A DNA stretch of 64,000 nt from Salinicola halimionae (GTDB lineage Bacteria; Pseudomonadota; Gammaproteobacteria; Pseudomonadales; Halomonadaceae). The stretch lies in assembly GCF_003206065.1 (NCBI RefSeq), contig NZ_PZJQ01000004.1:1076653-1140652 (forward strand). The letters run 5' to 3'. This document shows, one piece after another, positions 24,233 to 33,952 of this stretch (positions within the stretch are counted from its first letter, which is position 1; each line of letters opens with the position of its first letter). Under the pieces are notes generated by a model. That model had not been told where the DNA came from. It worked only from the letters and a program-made list of their open reading frames with translations, and ran no database searches. The translations under genes were made by a program, and so were the position numbers.

Positions 24233-26932
24233 ATGAGTTCGGAAGTTGAAACGTCGCTGCACGAGTCGCTGCGGGACAATGTTCGCCTGCTGGGTGACAG
24301 TCTCGGGCGAACCATCGCCAAGGATCTCGGTGGCGAGTTCGTGGATCGTATCGAGCGCATCCGCGCCCTGGCCAAGAAGGGCCGTCAAAGTGCCGAAGAG
24401 GCGGATCGCCGGGAGCTGATCGACTATCTGCGTGCGCTTCCCGAACGCGAGCTGTTACCGGTCACTCGCGCGTTCAATCAATTTCTCAATTTTTCCAATA
24501 TCGCCGAGCAGCATTACCGGGCGCGGTTTCGTCGCGTCGAGGACTACAAGCCGGGTACCCAGCCCGATCTTGGCGAATTGCTGAAACGTGCGGCGGCGTC
24601 GGGCCGATCCCCACGCCAGTTGGTCGACACGATCGCTGGCATGCGTGTCGATCTCGTGTTGACCGCGCATCCTACCGAAGTCATTCGACGCACGCTGATC
24701 CAGAAATACGATGCCATCGATCACTGCCTGCAGACCATCGAGGATAGCGCCGACCATCCGGAAGTCATGCAGCGCGCCCAAGGTCGACTGGAGGAACTGA
24801 TCGCCCAGTCCTGGCATACCGACGAGATCCGGCACGAGCGTCCCACCCCCGTCGACGAGGCCAAGTGGGGGTTCGCTGTCATCGAGAACTCTCTGTGGGA
24901 GGCAGTGCCGACGTTCCATCGCGATCTCGACGTCCTGTTGATGGAGACGGCCGGTGAGCGTCTGCCGCTGGAGGCATCGCCGATTCGCTTCGCATCGTGG
25001 ATGGGGGGCGACCGGGACGGCAACCCCAACGTGACCGCCAGTGTCACGGAGGAAGTCCTGTTGTTGGGGCGCTGGATGGCGGCGGATCTCTATTTGCGCG
25101 ACCTGGAACAGCTCAAGGCCGAGCTATCGATGTGGAAGGCGAGCGATGCTCTGCGCGCCGAAGTCGGCGACGATCCCGAGCGCGATTCTCGACAAGCTGC
25201 AGAACCTTATCGCGCACTGCTCAAGCGGCTGTCGACCCGGCTGGAGGCCACCCGAGCGTGGTCGCGCGCCCGACTCGATGGCGAGCCGCCCACCGACGCC
25301 CCGATCATCGAGACTCGCGAGCAACTGTTCGCGCCGTTGCTGGCCTGCTATCGCTCGCTGTGCGATGTGGGGCTGGAAACCATCGCCAATGGCGTGCTGC
25401 TCGACACGCTGCGACGTGTGGCGGTTTTTGGCGTCAATCTTGCCAAGCTCGATGTGCGTCAGGATGGTGCCCGTCATGCCCAGGTATTCGAGGAGCTGAC
25501 CCAGCATCTCGATGTCGGCACCGACGGCAGTAATTACCAGAACTGGGACGAACCCACGCGTCAGGCGTTTCTGCTTGAAGAACTGGCCTCGCCACGGCCG
25601 CTGATTCCTCCACGCTGGGAGTGCTCGGCGGAAACGCGAGAAGTGCTCGATACGTTTGGCGTCATCGGTCGTGAGCATCGCCAGGCGCTGGGTACCTATA
25701 TCATCTCCATGGCTCAGCAGCCTTCCGACGTGCTGGCGGTGGCGCTGCTGATGAAAGAAGCGGGCAATGGCGTGCGCCTGCCGATCGCGCCATTGTTCGA
25801 AACGCTGGATGATCTGGATCGTGCCGGTGACGTGATCGAACGACTGCTCGCGCTGCCGGGATACCGCGAGGTGGCCGGCGACTATCAGGAAGTGATGATC
25901 GGCTATTCGGACTCGGCCAAGGACGCCGGTCAGCTGGCCGCCGCCTGGGCCCAGTATCGGGCGCAGGAGCGGCTGGTCGATGTTTGTCGGGCGGGAGGCG
26001 TGTCGTTGACGCTGTTTCATGGCCGCGGTGGCACCGTCGGCCGTGGTGGCGGCCCGGCTCACGCCGCGATTCTGTCGCAGCCGCCGGGGTCGGTGAACGG
26101 TAGCTTGCGAGTGACCGAGCAGGGCGAGATGATTCGCTTCAAATTCGGGCAACCCGATATCGCCCTGCGTTCGATGGAAATCTACGTCTGCGCGGTGCTT
26201 GAGGCGACGCTGTTGCCACCGCCCGCTCCGCAGCCGGTCTGGCGCGAAGAAATGGACCGCCTTGCCGATATCGCCCACCGCGCCTATGTGGGCGTGGTGC
26301 GTGAGGACCCCGACTTCGTACCTTACTTCCGCGCGGTGACGCCGGAGGGCGCGCTGGGTCGATTGCCACTCGGATCGCGTCCAGCCAAGCGGCGCCAGGA
26401 AGGCGGCATCGAGACGCTGCGCGCCATTCCCTGGATTTTCGCCTGGACCCAGACTCGCCTGATGCTACCCGCCTGGCTGGGTAGCGGCGAAGCGTTCTCC
26501 AAGCGCCTCGAGGAAGAGGGGGGACTCGATCGGCTGCGAGAGATGCGCGAGCAGTGGCCGTTCTTCGGCACCTATCTCGATATGCTGGAGATGCTGCTGG
26601 CAAAGTCGGATCCGCTGATCGCGGCCTATTACGAAAAACGCCTCGTCGAAGAGCCTGCATTGACCCAGCTGGGCGAGTCGCTGCGCCAGCGCCTGGTGGA
26701 TCTGGAGGCCGTGCTGCTGCGGATACTTGATCAGAGTCAGTTGCTCGAGAATACCCCGCTGATTCGTCAGGCCATCGAGGTACGCAATCCTTACATCGAT
26801 CCGCTTCATGGTTTGCAGGCAGAGCTGTTGCAGCGTAACCGTGATGCCCAGGGCGACATCACGCCGGAACTGTCCCGCGCGCTGATGGTGACGATGGCGG
26901 GCATCGCCGCCGGCCTTCGCAATACCGGTTAA
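24233..26932 (+). CDS. ppc: Phosphoenolpyruvate carboxylase
   Basis: Anaplerotic enzyme converting phosphoenolpyruvate and bicarbonate to oxaloacetate. Start ATG 24233 has AAGGG just upstream and gives 899 residues (E. coli 883); a frame open from 24164 is not supported. Catalytic His in [14 protein letters not shown], substrate loop [19 protein letters not shown], second His motif [17 protein letters not shown], glycine loop [34 protein letters not shown], and the conserved C-terminal NTG end. Monocistronic by spacing. Confidence 0.96.
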   Translation: MSSEVETSLHESLRDNVRLLGDSLGRTIAKDLGGEFVDRIERIRALAKKGRQSAEEADRRELIDYLRALPERELLPVTRAFNQFLNFSNIAEQHYRARFRRVEDYKPGTQPDLGELLKRAAASGRSPRQLVDTIAGMRVDLVLTAHPTEVIRRTLIQKYDAIDHCLQTIEDSADHPEVMQRAQGRLEELIAQSWHTDEIRHERPTPVDEAKWGFAVIENSLWEAVPTFHRDLDVLLMETAGERLPLEASPIRFASWMGGDRDGNPNVTASVTEEVLLLGRWMAADLYLRDLEQLKAELSMWKASDALRAEVGDDPERDSRQAAEPYRALLKRLSTRLEATRAWSRARLDGEPPTDAPIIETREQLFAPLLACYRSLCDVGLETIANGVLLDTLRRVAVFGVNLAKLDVRQDGARHAQVFEELTQHLDVGTDGSNYQNWDEPTRQAFLLEELASPRPLIPPRWECSAETREVLDTFGVIGREHRQALGTYIISMAQQPSDVLAVALLMKEAGNGVRLPIAPLFETLDDLDRAGDVIERLLALPGYREVAGDYQEVMIGYSDSAKDAGQLAAAWAQYRAQERLVDVCRAGGVSLTLFHGRGGTVGRGGGPAHAAILSQPPGSVNGSLRVTEQGEMIRFKFGQPDIALRSMEIYVCAVLEATLLPPPAPQPVWREEMDRLADIAHRAYVGVVREDPDFVPYFRAVTPEGALGRLPLGSRPAKRRQEGGIETLRAIPWIFAWTQTRLMLPAWLGSGEAFSKRLEEEGGLDRLREMREQWPFFGTYLDMLEMLLAKSDPLIAAYYEKRLVEEPALTQLGESLRQRLVDLEAVLLRILDQSQLLENTPLIRQAIEVRNPYIDPLHGLQAELLQRNRDAQGDITPELSRALMVTMAGIAAGLRNTG

Positions 26933-27046
26933 GTGCGCCTCGGCCAAGCTTGCATACCTGCTATAACGAGAGTGAGTGTGGAACATGGTGGTGGCGGCGA
27001 ATGGCCGCACCGATAGTCAAGCGGGTTTGATGCCAGGGAGTGCGGC

Positions 27047-28039
27047 ATGGAGTTCAAGGATTACTATGCGGTTCTGGGAGTGGAACGGGATGCCGCCCAG
27101 GATGAGATCAAGCGCGCCTATCGCAAGCTGGCCCGAAAGTACCACCCTGACGTCAGCAAGGAAGTCGATGCTGACGCCCGCTTCAAGGAACTGGGCGAGG
27201 CCTACGAGGTTCTGAAAGATCCGGAAAAGCGGCTTGCCTATGATCAGGTTGGTCAGGGCCAGCGGGCCGGCGAGGACTTCCGGCCGCCGCCGGACTGGGA
27301 CACCGGATTCGAGTTCCGAGGCGGTGGCTATACTCAGCAAGGTTATGCACGGGAAGGCTATTCAGAGGAGGACCGTGCAGATTTCAGCGACTTTTTCGAG
27401 TCGCTGTTCGGTCAGCGCCATGGCACGCGTTCCGGTGGTTATCAGTCCAGCAGCTTCGGTCATCGCGGTCGCGGCGAGGATCACCACGCCAAGGTGTCGG
27501 TTGCCCTCGAAGATGCCTATCGCGGTGCGACACGGACATTGACGCTCCAAAGCGGCGAAGTCGATACCGAGGGCCGGCTGCGGCCTCGTCAGCGCACCTT
27601 GAAAGTTCGTATCCCCAAGGGTGTGAAGCAAGGCCAGCGGATACGCCTCGGCGGGCAGGGCGAACCGGGAACGAGAGGCGGCCCGGCTGGCGACCTTTAT
27701 CTCGAAATCGAGTTCGACCCCCATCAGCGCTATCAGGTCGAGGGGCGCGACGTCACCCTGAGGCTGCCCGTTGCTCCGTGGGAAGCCGCGCTGGGCGCCA
27801 CGATTACTGTTCCGATGCCCGAAGGCTCGGTCGAGCTGAAAATTCCGCCGGGTTCGCAAAGCGGGCGGCGCCTGCGACTCAAGGGGCGGGGGATCCCCGG
27901 TGAGCCGCCGGGAGATTGCTACGTGACACTGGAGGTCGTGTTGCCGGCCGCAGAGAGTGACGAGATCAAGGCGGCGTATCGCCAGCTGGCGGCGCTGACA
28001 GGTTTCAATCCCAGAGCGACAGCGGAGGACAAGTCATGA
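27047..28039 (+). CDS. cbpA: Curved-DNA-binding DnaJ-class co-chaperone CbpA
   Basis: DnaJ paralogue that stimulates DnaK and binds curved DNA. 330 residues (E. coli 306). J domain at 1-70 with the HPD motif (RKYHPDVSK); a Gly/Tyr/Ser-rich linker at about 85-145; two C-terminal substrate-binding beta domains (IPKGVKQGQRIRLGGQG, IPPGSQSGRRLRLKGRG). The zinc-finger cysteines of DnaJ itself are absent, as expected for CbpA. The stop overlaps the modulator gene cbpM by four bases (ATGA), supporting the assignment. Confidence 0.92.
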   Translation: MEFKDYYAVLGVERDAAQDEIKRAYRKLARKYHPDVSKEVDADARFKELGEAYEVLKDPEKRLAYDQVGQGQRAGEDFRPPPDWDTGFEFRGGGYTQQGYAREGYSEEDRADFSDFFESLFGQRHGTRSGGYQSSSFGHRGRGEDHHAKVSVALEDAYRGATRTLTLQSGEVDTEGRLRPRQRTLKVRIPKGVKQGQRIRLGGQGEPGTRGGPAGDLYLEIEFDPHQRYQVEGRDVTLRLPVAPWEAALGATITVPMPEGSVELKIPPGSQSGRRLRLKGRGIPGEPPGDCYVTLEVVLPAAESDEIKAAYRQLAALTGFNPRATAEDKS

Positions 28040-28341
28040 CGATTCACGACCTTACCGGCATTCCGGTCGATAATCTTGACGAAACCCCTGTTCTAACACT
28101 GGGTGAACTGTGCCAGACCTGTACGGTACACGCGGAATGGGTCATCGAACTGATCGACGAGGGGGTCATCGTCCCCAGCGGCCGCCGCCGTGAGCAATGG
28201 CGTTTCTACGGCGCGAGCCTGCACCGGGTCAGGGTCGTCCAGCGTCTGCAGCGTGATCTCGGCGTCAACCTTGCCGGTGCTGCACTGGCGCTCGAGCTGA
28301 TAGATGAGGTGGCGCGGTTGCGTCAGAGAGTTGGCGAATAG
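28036..28341 (+). CDS. cbpM: Chaperone modulator CbpM
   Basis: Small MerR-like protein that binds the J domain of CbpA and blocks its co-chaperone and DNA-binding activity. 101 residues, the family size. The middle has the MerR-type helix-turn-helix pattern (LGELCQTCTVHAEWVIELIDEGVIVPSG, here seen as LTLGELCQTC then WVIELIDEGVI), followed by the aromatic WRF and LQRDLGVNLAGAALALELIDE. Translationally coupled to cbpA by ATGA overlap. Confidence 0.9.
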   Translation: MTIHDLTGIPVDNLDETPVLTLGELCQTCTVHAEWVIELIDEGVIVPSGRRREQWRFYGASLHRVRVVQRLQRDLGVNLAGAALALELIDEVARLRQRVGE

Positions 28342-28451
28342 CAGATCGCTTGCCAATCAATGATGCGATATCTCGAGTGTGGTCGAGAAGTGTTTGCGGC
28401 CAAAATCGGGGTTTAGACAAGCAACATCAATCTCGATATTGCAGGGTGTTA

Positions 28452-28474
28452 GTAAGTTTACGACGATGGTCGTG
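28452..28474. promoter_or_regulatory. Element 2: GTAAGTTTACGAC with hairpin arm, upstream of the kinase gene
   Basis: GTAAGTTTAC followed by ACGAC, GATG, GTCGT overlap; same architecture as the element at 24080-24102. It lies about 80-100 bases before the kinase start, a normal place for an operator. Confidence 0.4.
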
Positions 28475-28552
28475 TCGCGGAAAAATGACTCTCACCATCA
28501 AAATGAGCGTGCTACGATTACCGCCACTCCAGACTTTTTTGCGATTTTCCCC

Positions 28553-29254
28553 ATGCGTATAACGACGATGGAAACGCGAGCGATATCGATCGATATCGAC
28601 CCGCAGGTTCTCGACGCGGCCCGTCGCTTAATCGATTCATCTGAACGCCGAATTCTCGGTCTGGTCGGTGCCCCTGGTTCCGGCAAGAGCACGCTGTCGG
28701 AGGCGCTTCTCTCCGTTCTGGGCGATCAGGCGCAGGTCGTGCCGATGGATGGATTTCATCTCTCCAACCGTCAGCTGGCGGCGCTGGGAAGGGCTGAGCG
28801 AAAAGGGGCGCCGGATACGTTCGATGCGTTCGGCTATCGCGATCTGCTTCAGCGCCTTCGCGCCGGTTATCGGTCTCACCCTAGCGACGGAGAATCCGTC
28901 TATGCACCGGGCTTTTACCGCGAGATCGAGGAGCCTATCGCTGCCAGCATCGCCGTGCCATCGGAAACGTCCTTGATCGTTACCGAAGGCAATTATCTGC
29001 TGCTCGAGGACGATCCCTGGCCGCAGGTGCGAGAGAAGCTGGACGAAGTATGGTTTCTCGACGTCGACCGAGAGTTGCGCGAAGAGCGTCTTGTGGCGCG
29101 TCACATGGCTTTCGGACGCAGTGAAACGCAGGCACGGGAGTGGGTACGCACGACCGATGCACCCAACGCCAAACGCATCGAGGCAGCGGCTGCCCACGCC
29201 GATCGGCAGCTGTGGTGGAGCGGTTCCAGTATTCGTTTCAAAGACACGAAATAG
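28553..29254 (+). CDS. P-loop kinase of the YggC/FrcK (nucleoside or sugar kinase) family
   Basis: Small ATP-dependent kinase related to uridine/pantothenate kinases; characterised relatives include rhizobial fructose kinase FrcK. About 233 residues from ATG 28553; ATG 28568 is an equal alternative and neither has a clear ribosome site. Walker A GAPGSGKST (39-47), then VVPMDGFHLSNRQL (substrate-binding Asp), KGAPDTFDAFGYRDLL, YAPGFYREIEEPI, VTEGNYLLLEDDPW and the Arg-rich lid DRELREERLVARHMAFG. A sugar porter gene starts 54 bases downstream on the same strand, so a sugar such as fructose is a reasonable substrate guess, not shown by the sequence. Confidence 0.8.
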   Translation: MRITTMETRAISIDIDPQVLDAARRLIDSSERRILGLVGAPGSGKSTLSEALLSVLGDQAQVVPMDGFHLSNRQLAALGRAERKGAPDTFDAFGYRDLLQRLRAGYRSHPSDGESVYAPGFYREIEEPIAASIAVPSETSLIVTEGNYLLLEDDPWPQVREKLDEVWFLDVDRELREERLVARHMAFGRSETQAREWVRTTDAPNAKRIEAAAAHADRQLWWSGSSIRFKDTK

Positions 29255-29308
29255 CCATTCGAACCGGGCAATTCGTCATCCAGGACGCCCGATTTCAAGG
29301 AGAGAAAC

Positions 29309-30736
29309 ATGAACGCAATCGCTACCGCCAATGGCGGCCCGCAGCGTAAAGGGCTGGTCGTCATGGTGTCGGTCGTGGCCGCGCTGGGTGGCCTGCTTTT
29401 CGGCTACGACACCGGCATCATTGGCGTCGCGCTATTGGGATTATCGAAGCAGTTTGCCCTCGACGACACGCTCAAACAGCTGGTCACCGGTGCCATCATT
29501 CTCGGCGCGATCTTTGGCTGTGTGGGCACCGGCCGACTGTCCGATCGGCTCGGGCGCCGATGGACGATCGTGCTGGTCGGGGCGGTGTTCATCGTCGGGT
29601 CGATTCTGTCGGCGACCTCGACCAGCGTCGGCATGCTGATCGCGGCGCGATTCATCCTCGGGCTTTCCGCCGGTAGCGCGACGCAAATCATCCCCGTCTA
29701 CATTGCCGAAGTCACGCCGCCAGAGCATCGTGGAAAGCTGGTGGTAATGTTCCAGTTCATGGTGGTGTTCGGCATTCTCGTCGCCTATCTCGTCGGTTAC
29801 GGCCTGGGCGAGCAGTGGCGCTGGATGTTTGGTCTGGGTACCGTACCGGCCGTCATTCTCATGCTGGGCATGCTGTTTCTGCCGGAAAGTCCGCGCTGGC
29901 TGGTCAGCAAGGGGCGCGAGCCGGAAGCGCTCGATATCCTCGAGCGCGTGCGCTCCAGCCGAGAGGGCGCGCAGACCGAGATGGACGAAATCAAGGAAGT
30001 CTCGGCGCGCCCGGAAGGTTCCTGGCGCGACCTGTTTCAGCCTTGGATCCGCCCGGCGCTGGTGGCCGGCGTGGGGATCGCGATGTTCTCGCAGATCACC
30101 GGCAACAACGCGCTGATCTACTATGCGCCGACCATCCTGAGTCAGGCCGGCTTCGGCGATAGCGCCGCGGTGCTGGCAGCCATCGGTGGCGCGGTGCTCA
30201 TCAACCTGGCCACCATTCTGGGAATCTTTCTGGTCGACCGCATCGGACGCAGACGCTTCCTGTTGTGGATGGTGCCGGGTTCGGCAGTGGCGCTGGTGAT
30301 CATGGGGTTGCTGTTCGTGGGTGGTGCGCCCGAGGATGCTTTCAGCCAGTACGTCCTGGTGGCGTGCCTGGCCATCTACATGGCACTCAATTGCAGCTTC
30401 GGCGTCTGTCTGTGGCTGATCAACGCGGAAGTCTATCCGCTGTTCGTGCGGGGTAAAGGTGCGAGCATGGGTGCGCTAAGCCACTGGGTCTTCAACCTGC
30501 TGGTCACGCTGACTACGCTGTCGCTGATCAGTACGCTGGGAACGTCCGGTACTTTCTGGCTCTATGCCGTGATCACCACGATCGCATTGGTATTCATCGT
30601 GCGCTACGTTCCCGAGACCAAGGGTCGCTCGCTCGAAGAGATCGAGAACGATCTGAAAAAGGGTGTCTTTTTCCCGGCGGACAAGACCAAGGACGATTCC
30701 AAGGTCAGCTCCGAAGCCGCCAGCGCTGCCGAATGA
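29309..30736 (+). CDS. MFS sugar porter (SP family, XylE/GalP type)
   Basis: Proton-coupled sugar symporter of the major facilitator superfamily. 475 residues with twelve predicted membrane segments. Sugar-porter signatures: GYDTGIIGVALL in segment 1, GRLSDRLGRRW in loop 2-3, PESPRWLVSKGR at the end of segment 6, QITGNNALIYYAPTI in segment 7, VDRIGRRRFLLW in loop 8-9, and PETKGRSLEEIE after segment 12. Shine-Dalgarno AAGGAG precedes the ATG. It shares an apparent operon with the upstream kinase and ends at a good terminator. The sugar cannot be named with confidence; hexose or pentose are both possible. Confidence 0.88.
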   Translation: MNAIATANGGPQRKGLVVMVSVVAALGGLLFGYDTGIIGVALLGLSKQFALDDTLKQLVTGAIILGAIFGCVGTGRLSDRLGRRWTIVLVGAVFIVGSILSATSTSVGMLIAARFILGLSAGSATQIIPVYIAEVTPPEHRGKLVVMFQFMVVFGILVAYLVGYGLGEQWRWMFGLGTVPAVILMLGMLFLPESPRWLVSKGREPEALDILERVRSSREGAQTEMDEIKEVSARPEGSWRDLFQPWIRPALVAGVGIAMFSQITGNNALIYYAPTILSQAGFGDSAAVLAAIGGAVLINLATILGIFLVDRIGRRRFLLWMVPGSAVALVIMGLLFVGGAPEDAFSQYVLVACLAIYMALNCSFGVCLWLINAEVYPLFVRGKGASMGALSHWVFNLLVTLTTLSLISTLGTSGTFWLYAVITTIALVFIVRYVPETKGRSLEEIENDLKKGVFFPADKTKDDSKVSSEAASAAE

Positions 30737-30765
30737 GAGTCTGATACCGATACCGCTGGAACAAC

Positions 30766-30803
30766 GCAAACGACCGATCCCATGGATCGGCCGTTTGCAT
30801 TTT
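30766..30803 (+). terminator. Terminator after the sugar porter gene
   Basis: Stem GCAAACG-A-CCGAT (30766-30778) / ATCGG-C-CGTTTGC (30786-30798), one mismatch, 7-nt loop, followed by ATTTTC. Confidence 0.75.
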
Positions 30804-30869
30804 CGACCATCGGTATTGGCGCTCCGGCCCCACGAGGATAGGTTTTTAGCGGGTTAGGAGAGCTAGTGT

Positions 30870-31871
30870 CTAATGCGGTGTTGCCTGGTAGAGCGCAATG
30901 ATTTCAGGCGTGTCGAGTCGATGGCGAAGGCCCGCATCGATCAGTGGCCCGAGGATGGCGCCTCGCTCCGTGGGGCGGCCTGCCAGCACATCCTGCAGCA
31001 TCGAGGAGTGGTTGGCGGCTGTCGCCTCGATCACGCCCTCGATGAGCGCTTGCCAGCCCGTAGCGGGTGGCTGAATGCCTTCGGCTTGCATGATCCGGCC
31101 GATCTCCGCGACCAGTGCCACGATCCGAGGCCGGAATTCAGGACCCGCCAGATCGCCGTTGCGAATGCGATGGCTGGCTGTCAGAGGGTTGATCACCGCA
31201 TTGACCGCGAGTTTCTGCCACAGGCGCTGGCGGATATCGAGGCAAGGAGTTGCCGTCATGCCCGCCTTGCCCAAGCATTCGGCGACCGCTGCCGCCAGGG
31301 TCGGGTGCCTGTCGTCGAGATCGCCGATCCAGGTTTCGCCGGCAGCGGCGTGTACGACGTCCGGCCTGGTGGAATAAAGCTCAGACTCGGGATCGAGCAA
31401 CGGGCGATAGGCGGCCTCTGTCGTCGAGGCGCACAGCACCGGCCCCGCCCAGTGTTCGCTGATTCGAGGCTGTACCTGAAAGCCGTTTTGCAACAGCAGC
31501 AACGGTGTGGTTGGTGTCAGCCGTGGCATCAATGCGTCGAGCGCTGCCTGGGTATCATGCGATTTGGTCGCCAGCACTACCAGGGCTGGTGGTTCATTCC
31601 TGGACCGCTCGGCCGCCCAGTCGCTGAGCCGCTCGCGACGCAGCGTAACCTGATGATCCATACCCTCTGATGTGCGCAGACGGATCGCGGGAGGCGCCGA
31701 CTGTCTTCCCAGTAGAATGACCGGATAATGCCGGGCAAGGGAAGCGGAAAACAGTTGTCCGAGGGCCCCGGCGCCGACGATCAACCACGGCGCATCGGCG
31801 ACTGGCGTTACGGTCCGGATTGTCATGGCCTGGGTCGTCATTGATCCAGGCGTGTTGGATGGGGGCCTCAT
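30870..31871 (-). CDS. panE: 2-dehydropantoate 2-reductase
   Basis: NADPH-dependent ketopantoate reductase for pantothenate and coenzyme A synthesis. Nucleotide-binding WLIVGAGALGQLFSASLAR, catalytic Lys region LWQKLAVNAVINPLTA, and SSMLQDVLAGRPTE matching the PanE C-terminal signature. ATG 31871 overlaps the topB stop (ATGA) and gives 333 residues; Met residues at 31841 or 31826 would give a more typical N-terminus close to the Rossmann motif, so the start is uncertain. Several PanE paralogues act on other 2-oxoacids, so the substrate is by family only. Confidence 0.82.
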   Translation of the reverse strand: MRPPSNTPGSMTTQAMTIRTVTPVADAPWLIVGAGALGQLFSASLARHYPVILLGRQSAPPAIRLRTSEGMDHQVTLRRERLSDWAAERSRNEPPALVVLATKSHDTQAALDALMPRLTPTTPLLLLQNGFQVQPRISEHWAGPVLCASTTEAAYRPLLDPESELYSTRPDVVHAAAGETWIGDLDDRHPTLAAAVAECLGKAGMTATPCLDIRQRLWQKLAVNAVINPLTASHRIRNGDLAGPEFRPRIVALVAEIGRIMQAEGIQPPATGWQALIEGVIEATAANHSSMLQDVLAGRPTERGAILGPLIDAGLRHRLDTPEIIALYQATPH

Positions 31872-33874
31872 GGGGTACGTTTCCGCGTGCGGCGAGCGCG
31901 CGTCGGTTTGCCCTCCGCCGAGGCGGCCGGTTGGCTCTCTTTCGACCGAGAGGTCCGTCGCGAACGGTTTCCCCCGGGCTTGCGGGCACTGGTGCCGCGT
32001 CTAGCGCCTTTACCGCTTTTCCGCACGGGGGCTTCCGGTGCCGGCCCTTGCGCCGATGCCTTAAGCGCCTGGTTGAGTCGGCCGGCATCCGCCTGGTCCA
32101 GCAGCGCGCGCAGATCGCTGATCAGCGCTTCCAGAAATGGCGCTGGCGCATCCTGATTGTCGGCGATCGCCGAAAGGCGCTGTTCCCACAGCGCGGTGCG
32201 CTCCGGCTGAGTTGCCGCCAAGGGCAGGGAGTCGATCAAGGCGTGTCCGGTGCGCGTCGCCTTGATGGCTTTTTTGTCGCGAACGAGATAACCCCGGGTG
32301 AGCAGTGTCTCGATGATGCTGGCCCGTGTCGCTTCGGTGCCGAGGCCGTCGGTATCGCGCAGCGTTCGTTTGACGGCGGGGTCCTCGACGTAGCGCGCGA
32401 TATTCATCATCGCCTTGATCAGGCTGGCATCGGTGAACGGTTCCGGGGGCCGGGTCTCACGCGCTTCGCAACCGGCATCGGTCACTATCGCCGTTTCGCC
32501 TTTCGTCAGCGGAGGCAGGGCGGGGACGTCGTCGCGTGTGGTGAACAGCGGTTTCCAACCCGGTTCCAGAATCTCCCGTCCCTGCGCCTTGAAGCGCTCA
32601 TCGAGGATGTCGAAAACGGCTTGGGTCTCGAAGGTCTCGAGTGCGGGATAGAACTGGGCCAGAACGTTGCGCGCGATCAGCCGGAACAGATCGGTCTCGT
32701 CTCGACTCAGCTTGCCCATGTCGACCGGCCGCCCCGTTGGCGCCAGCGCGTGGTGGGCACCGACCTTGGCGTCGTCCCAGGCCTTGGAGCGCAGACTGAA
32801 ATCGGCCTGTTCGGCCCAGCCCCGCAGCTGGTCGTCCGGGCGGCAGGCGCTGGTCAAGGTCTTCGCTGCCTCGCGATGGTGTGCGGCGGGCAGATACCGG
32901 CAGTCGGAGCGTGGATAGGTGATCAGCTGGTGGCGTTCGTAGAGCGTCTGGCAGACATCGAGCACTCGCTTCGCGGAAAGACCGTGACGGCGTGCGGCAT
33001 CGATCTGCAGAGACGACAGCGAGTAGGGCAGCGGTGGCGCCTGACGCTTGCGCTTCTGGTCAAGCTGGGCGAGATGACCTCGGGCGCCGGCAAGACGCTG
33101 GGCGAGCACTTGTGCCGGACGCGGGTCGAGCAGGCGGCCCTGATCATCCAGCGGGTGGTGTTCTCCGGGCTGCCACCAGGCGCGTAGCGAACCGTTGGCG
33201 ATCTGAAGATCGGCCCACAGCACGTAAAACGGTTTGGGTTCAAATGCGGCGATATCCCGATCGCGCCTGACCACCAGCCCCAATACCGGCGTCTGCACGC
33301 GGCCTACCGAGAGCAGGCCATCGAAACCGGCCTGGCGACCGATCAGGGTCCAGGCGCGGGTCAGATTGATGCCGTACAGCCAGTCCGCGCGAGAGCGTGC
33401 CTCGGCTGCAGCGTAGAGCGGTTGATAACGGTGATTGTCCTCGAGCTTGCCCAGTGCCTTGACCACGGCGGGGCGATTGAGATCCTGAATCAACAGACGC
33501 AGGGTCTGTTGGCGCCAGCCCAAGTGATTCAACACCTCCTGCACCAGCAATTGCCCCTCGCGGTCGGGGTCGCCGGCATGGACGACGCTGTCGGCGCTCT
33601 TGATCAGTTTGCGCAGCACGGCCAGCTGCGTTCTTGCCTGGCTCCTGGGTACCAGTTGCCAGCGCTCGGGAACGATCGGCAGGTCATCGAGCCGCCACTG
33701 TTTGTATTTCGGGTCGTAACGTTCGGGTGGCGCTTGCTCCAGCAGATGACCGAGACACCAGCTCACCACGGTATCACCGGCTTCCAGATAGCCCTCGCGT
33801 CGTATCGCCTTGACCGGCAAAGCGTCGGCGATGGCGCGGGCGAGACTGGGCTTTTCGGCGACGATCAAACGCAT
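31868..33874 (-). CDS. topB: DNA topoisomerase III
   Basis: Type IA topoisomerase that decatenates and resolves DNA junctions. 668 residues (E. coli 653). Toprim domain from MRLIVAEKPS with Glu7 and the DPDRE motif at 102-106; active-site Tyr320 in LITYPRSDCRYLP; QIDAARRHGLSA and GLGTEATRASIIETLLTRGY are further family marks. The C-terminal 60 residues are Arg/Lys/Ser-rich (ARRGTSARKPGG; RARRTRKRTP), a basic tail that may bind DNA in place of zinc fingers. Shine-Dalgarno GGAG precedes the ATG. Coupled to panE by a four-base overlap. Confidence 0.93.
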   Translation of the reverse strand: MRLIVAEKPSLARAIADALPVKAIRREGYLEAGDTVVSWCLGHLLEQAPPERYDPKYKQWRLDDLPIVPERWQLVPRSQARTQLAVLRKLIKSADSVVHAGDPDREGQLLVQEVLNHLGWRQQTLRLLIQDLNRPAVVKALGKLEDNHRYQPLYAAAEARSRADWLYGINLTRAWTLIGRQAGFDGLLSVGRVQTPVLGLVVRRDRDIAAFEPKPFYVLWADLQIANGSLRAWWQPGEHHPLDDQGRLLDPRPAQVLAQRLAGARGHLAQLDQKRKRQAPPLPYSLSSLQIDAARRHGLSAKRVLDVCQTLYERHQLITYPRSDCRYLPAAHHREAAKTLTSACRPDDQLRGWAEQADFSLRSKAWDDAKVGAHHALAPTGRPVDMGKLSRDETDLFRLIARNVLAQFYPALETFETQAVFDILDERFKAQGREILEPGWKPLFTTRDDVPALPPLTKGETAIVTDAGCEARETRPPEPFTDASLIKAMMNIARYVEDPAVKRTLRDTDGLGTEATRASIIETLLTRGYLVRDKKAIKATRTGHALIDSLPLAATQPERTALWEQRLSAIADNQDAPAPFLEALISDLRALLDQADAGRLNQALKASAQGPAPEAPVRKSGKGARRGTSARKPGGNRSRRTSRSKESQPAASAEGKPTRARRTRKRTP

Positions 33875-33952
33875 GGGACAGGCTCCGCTGAGTGGCTTTT
33901 GTCGATCCGTTCTCGTATCGATTCGTGCTGTTGTCGATTCATGATTCAGGGA

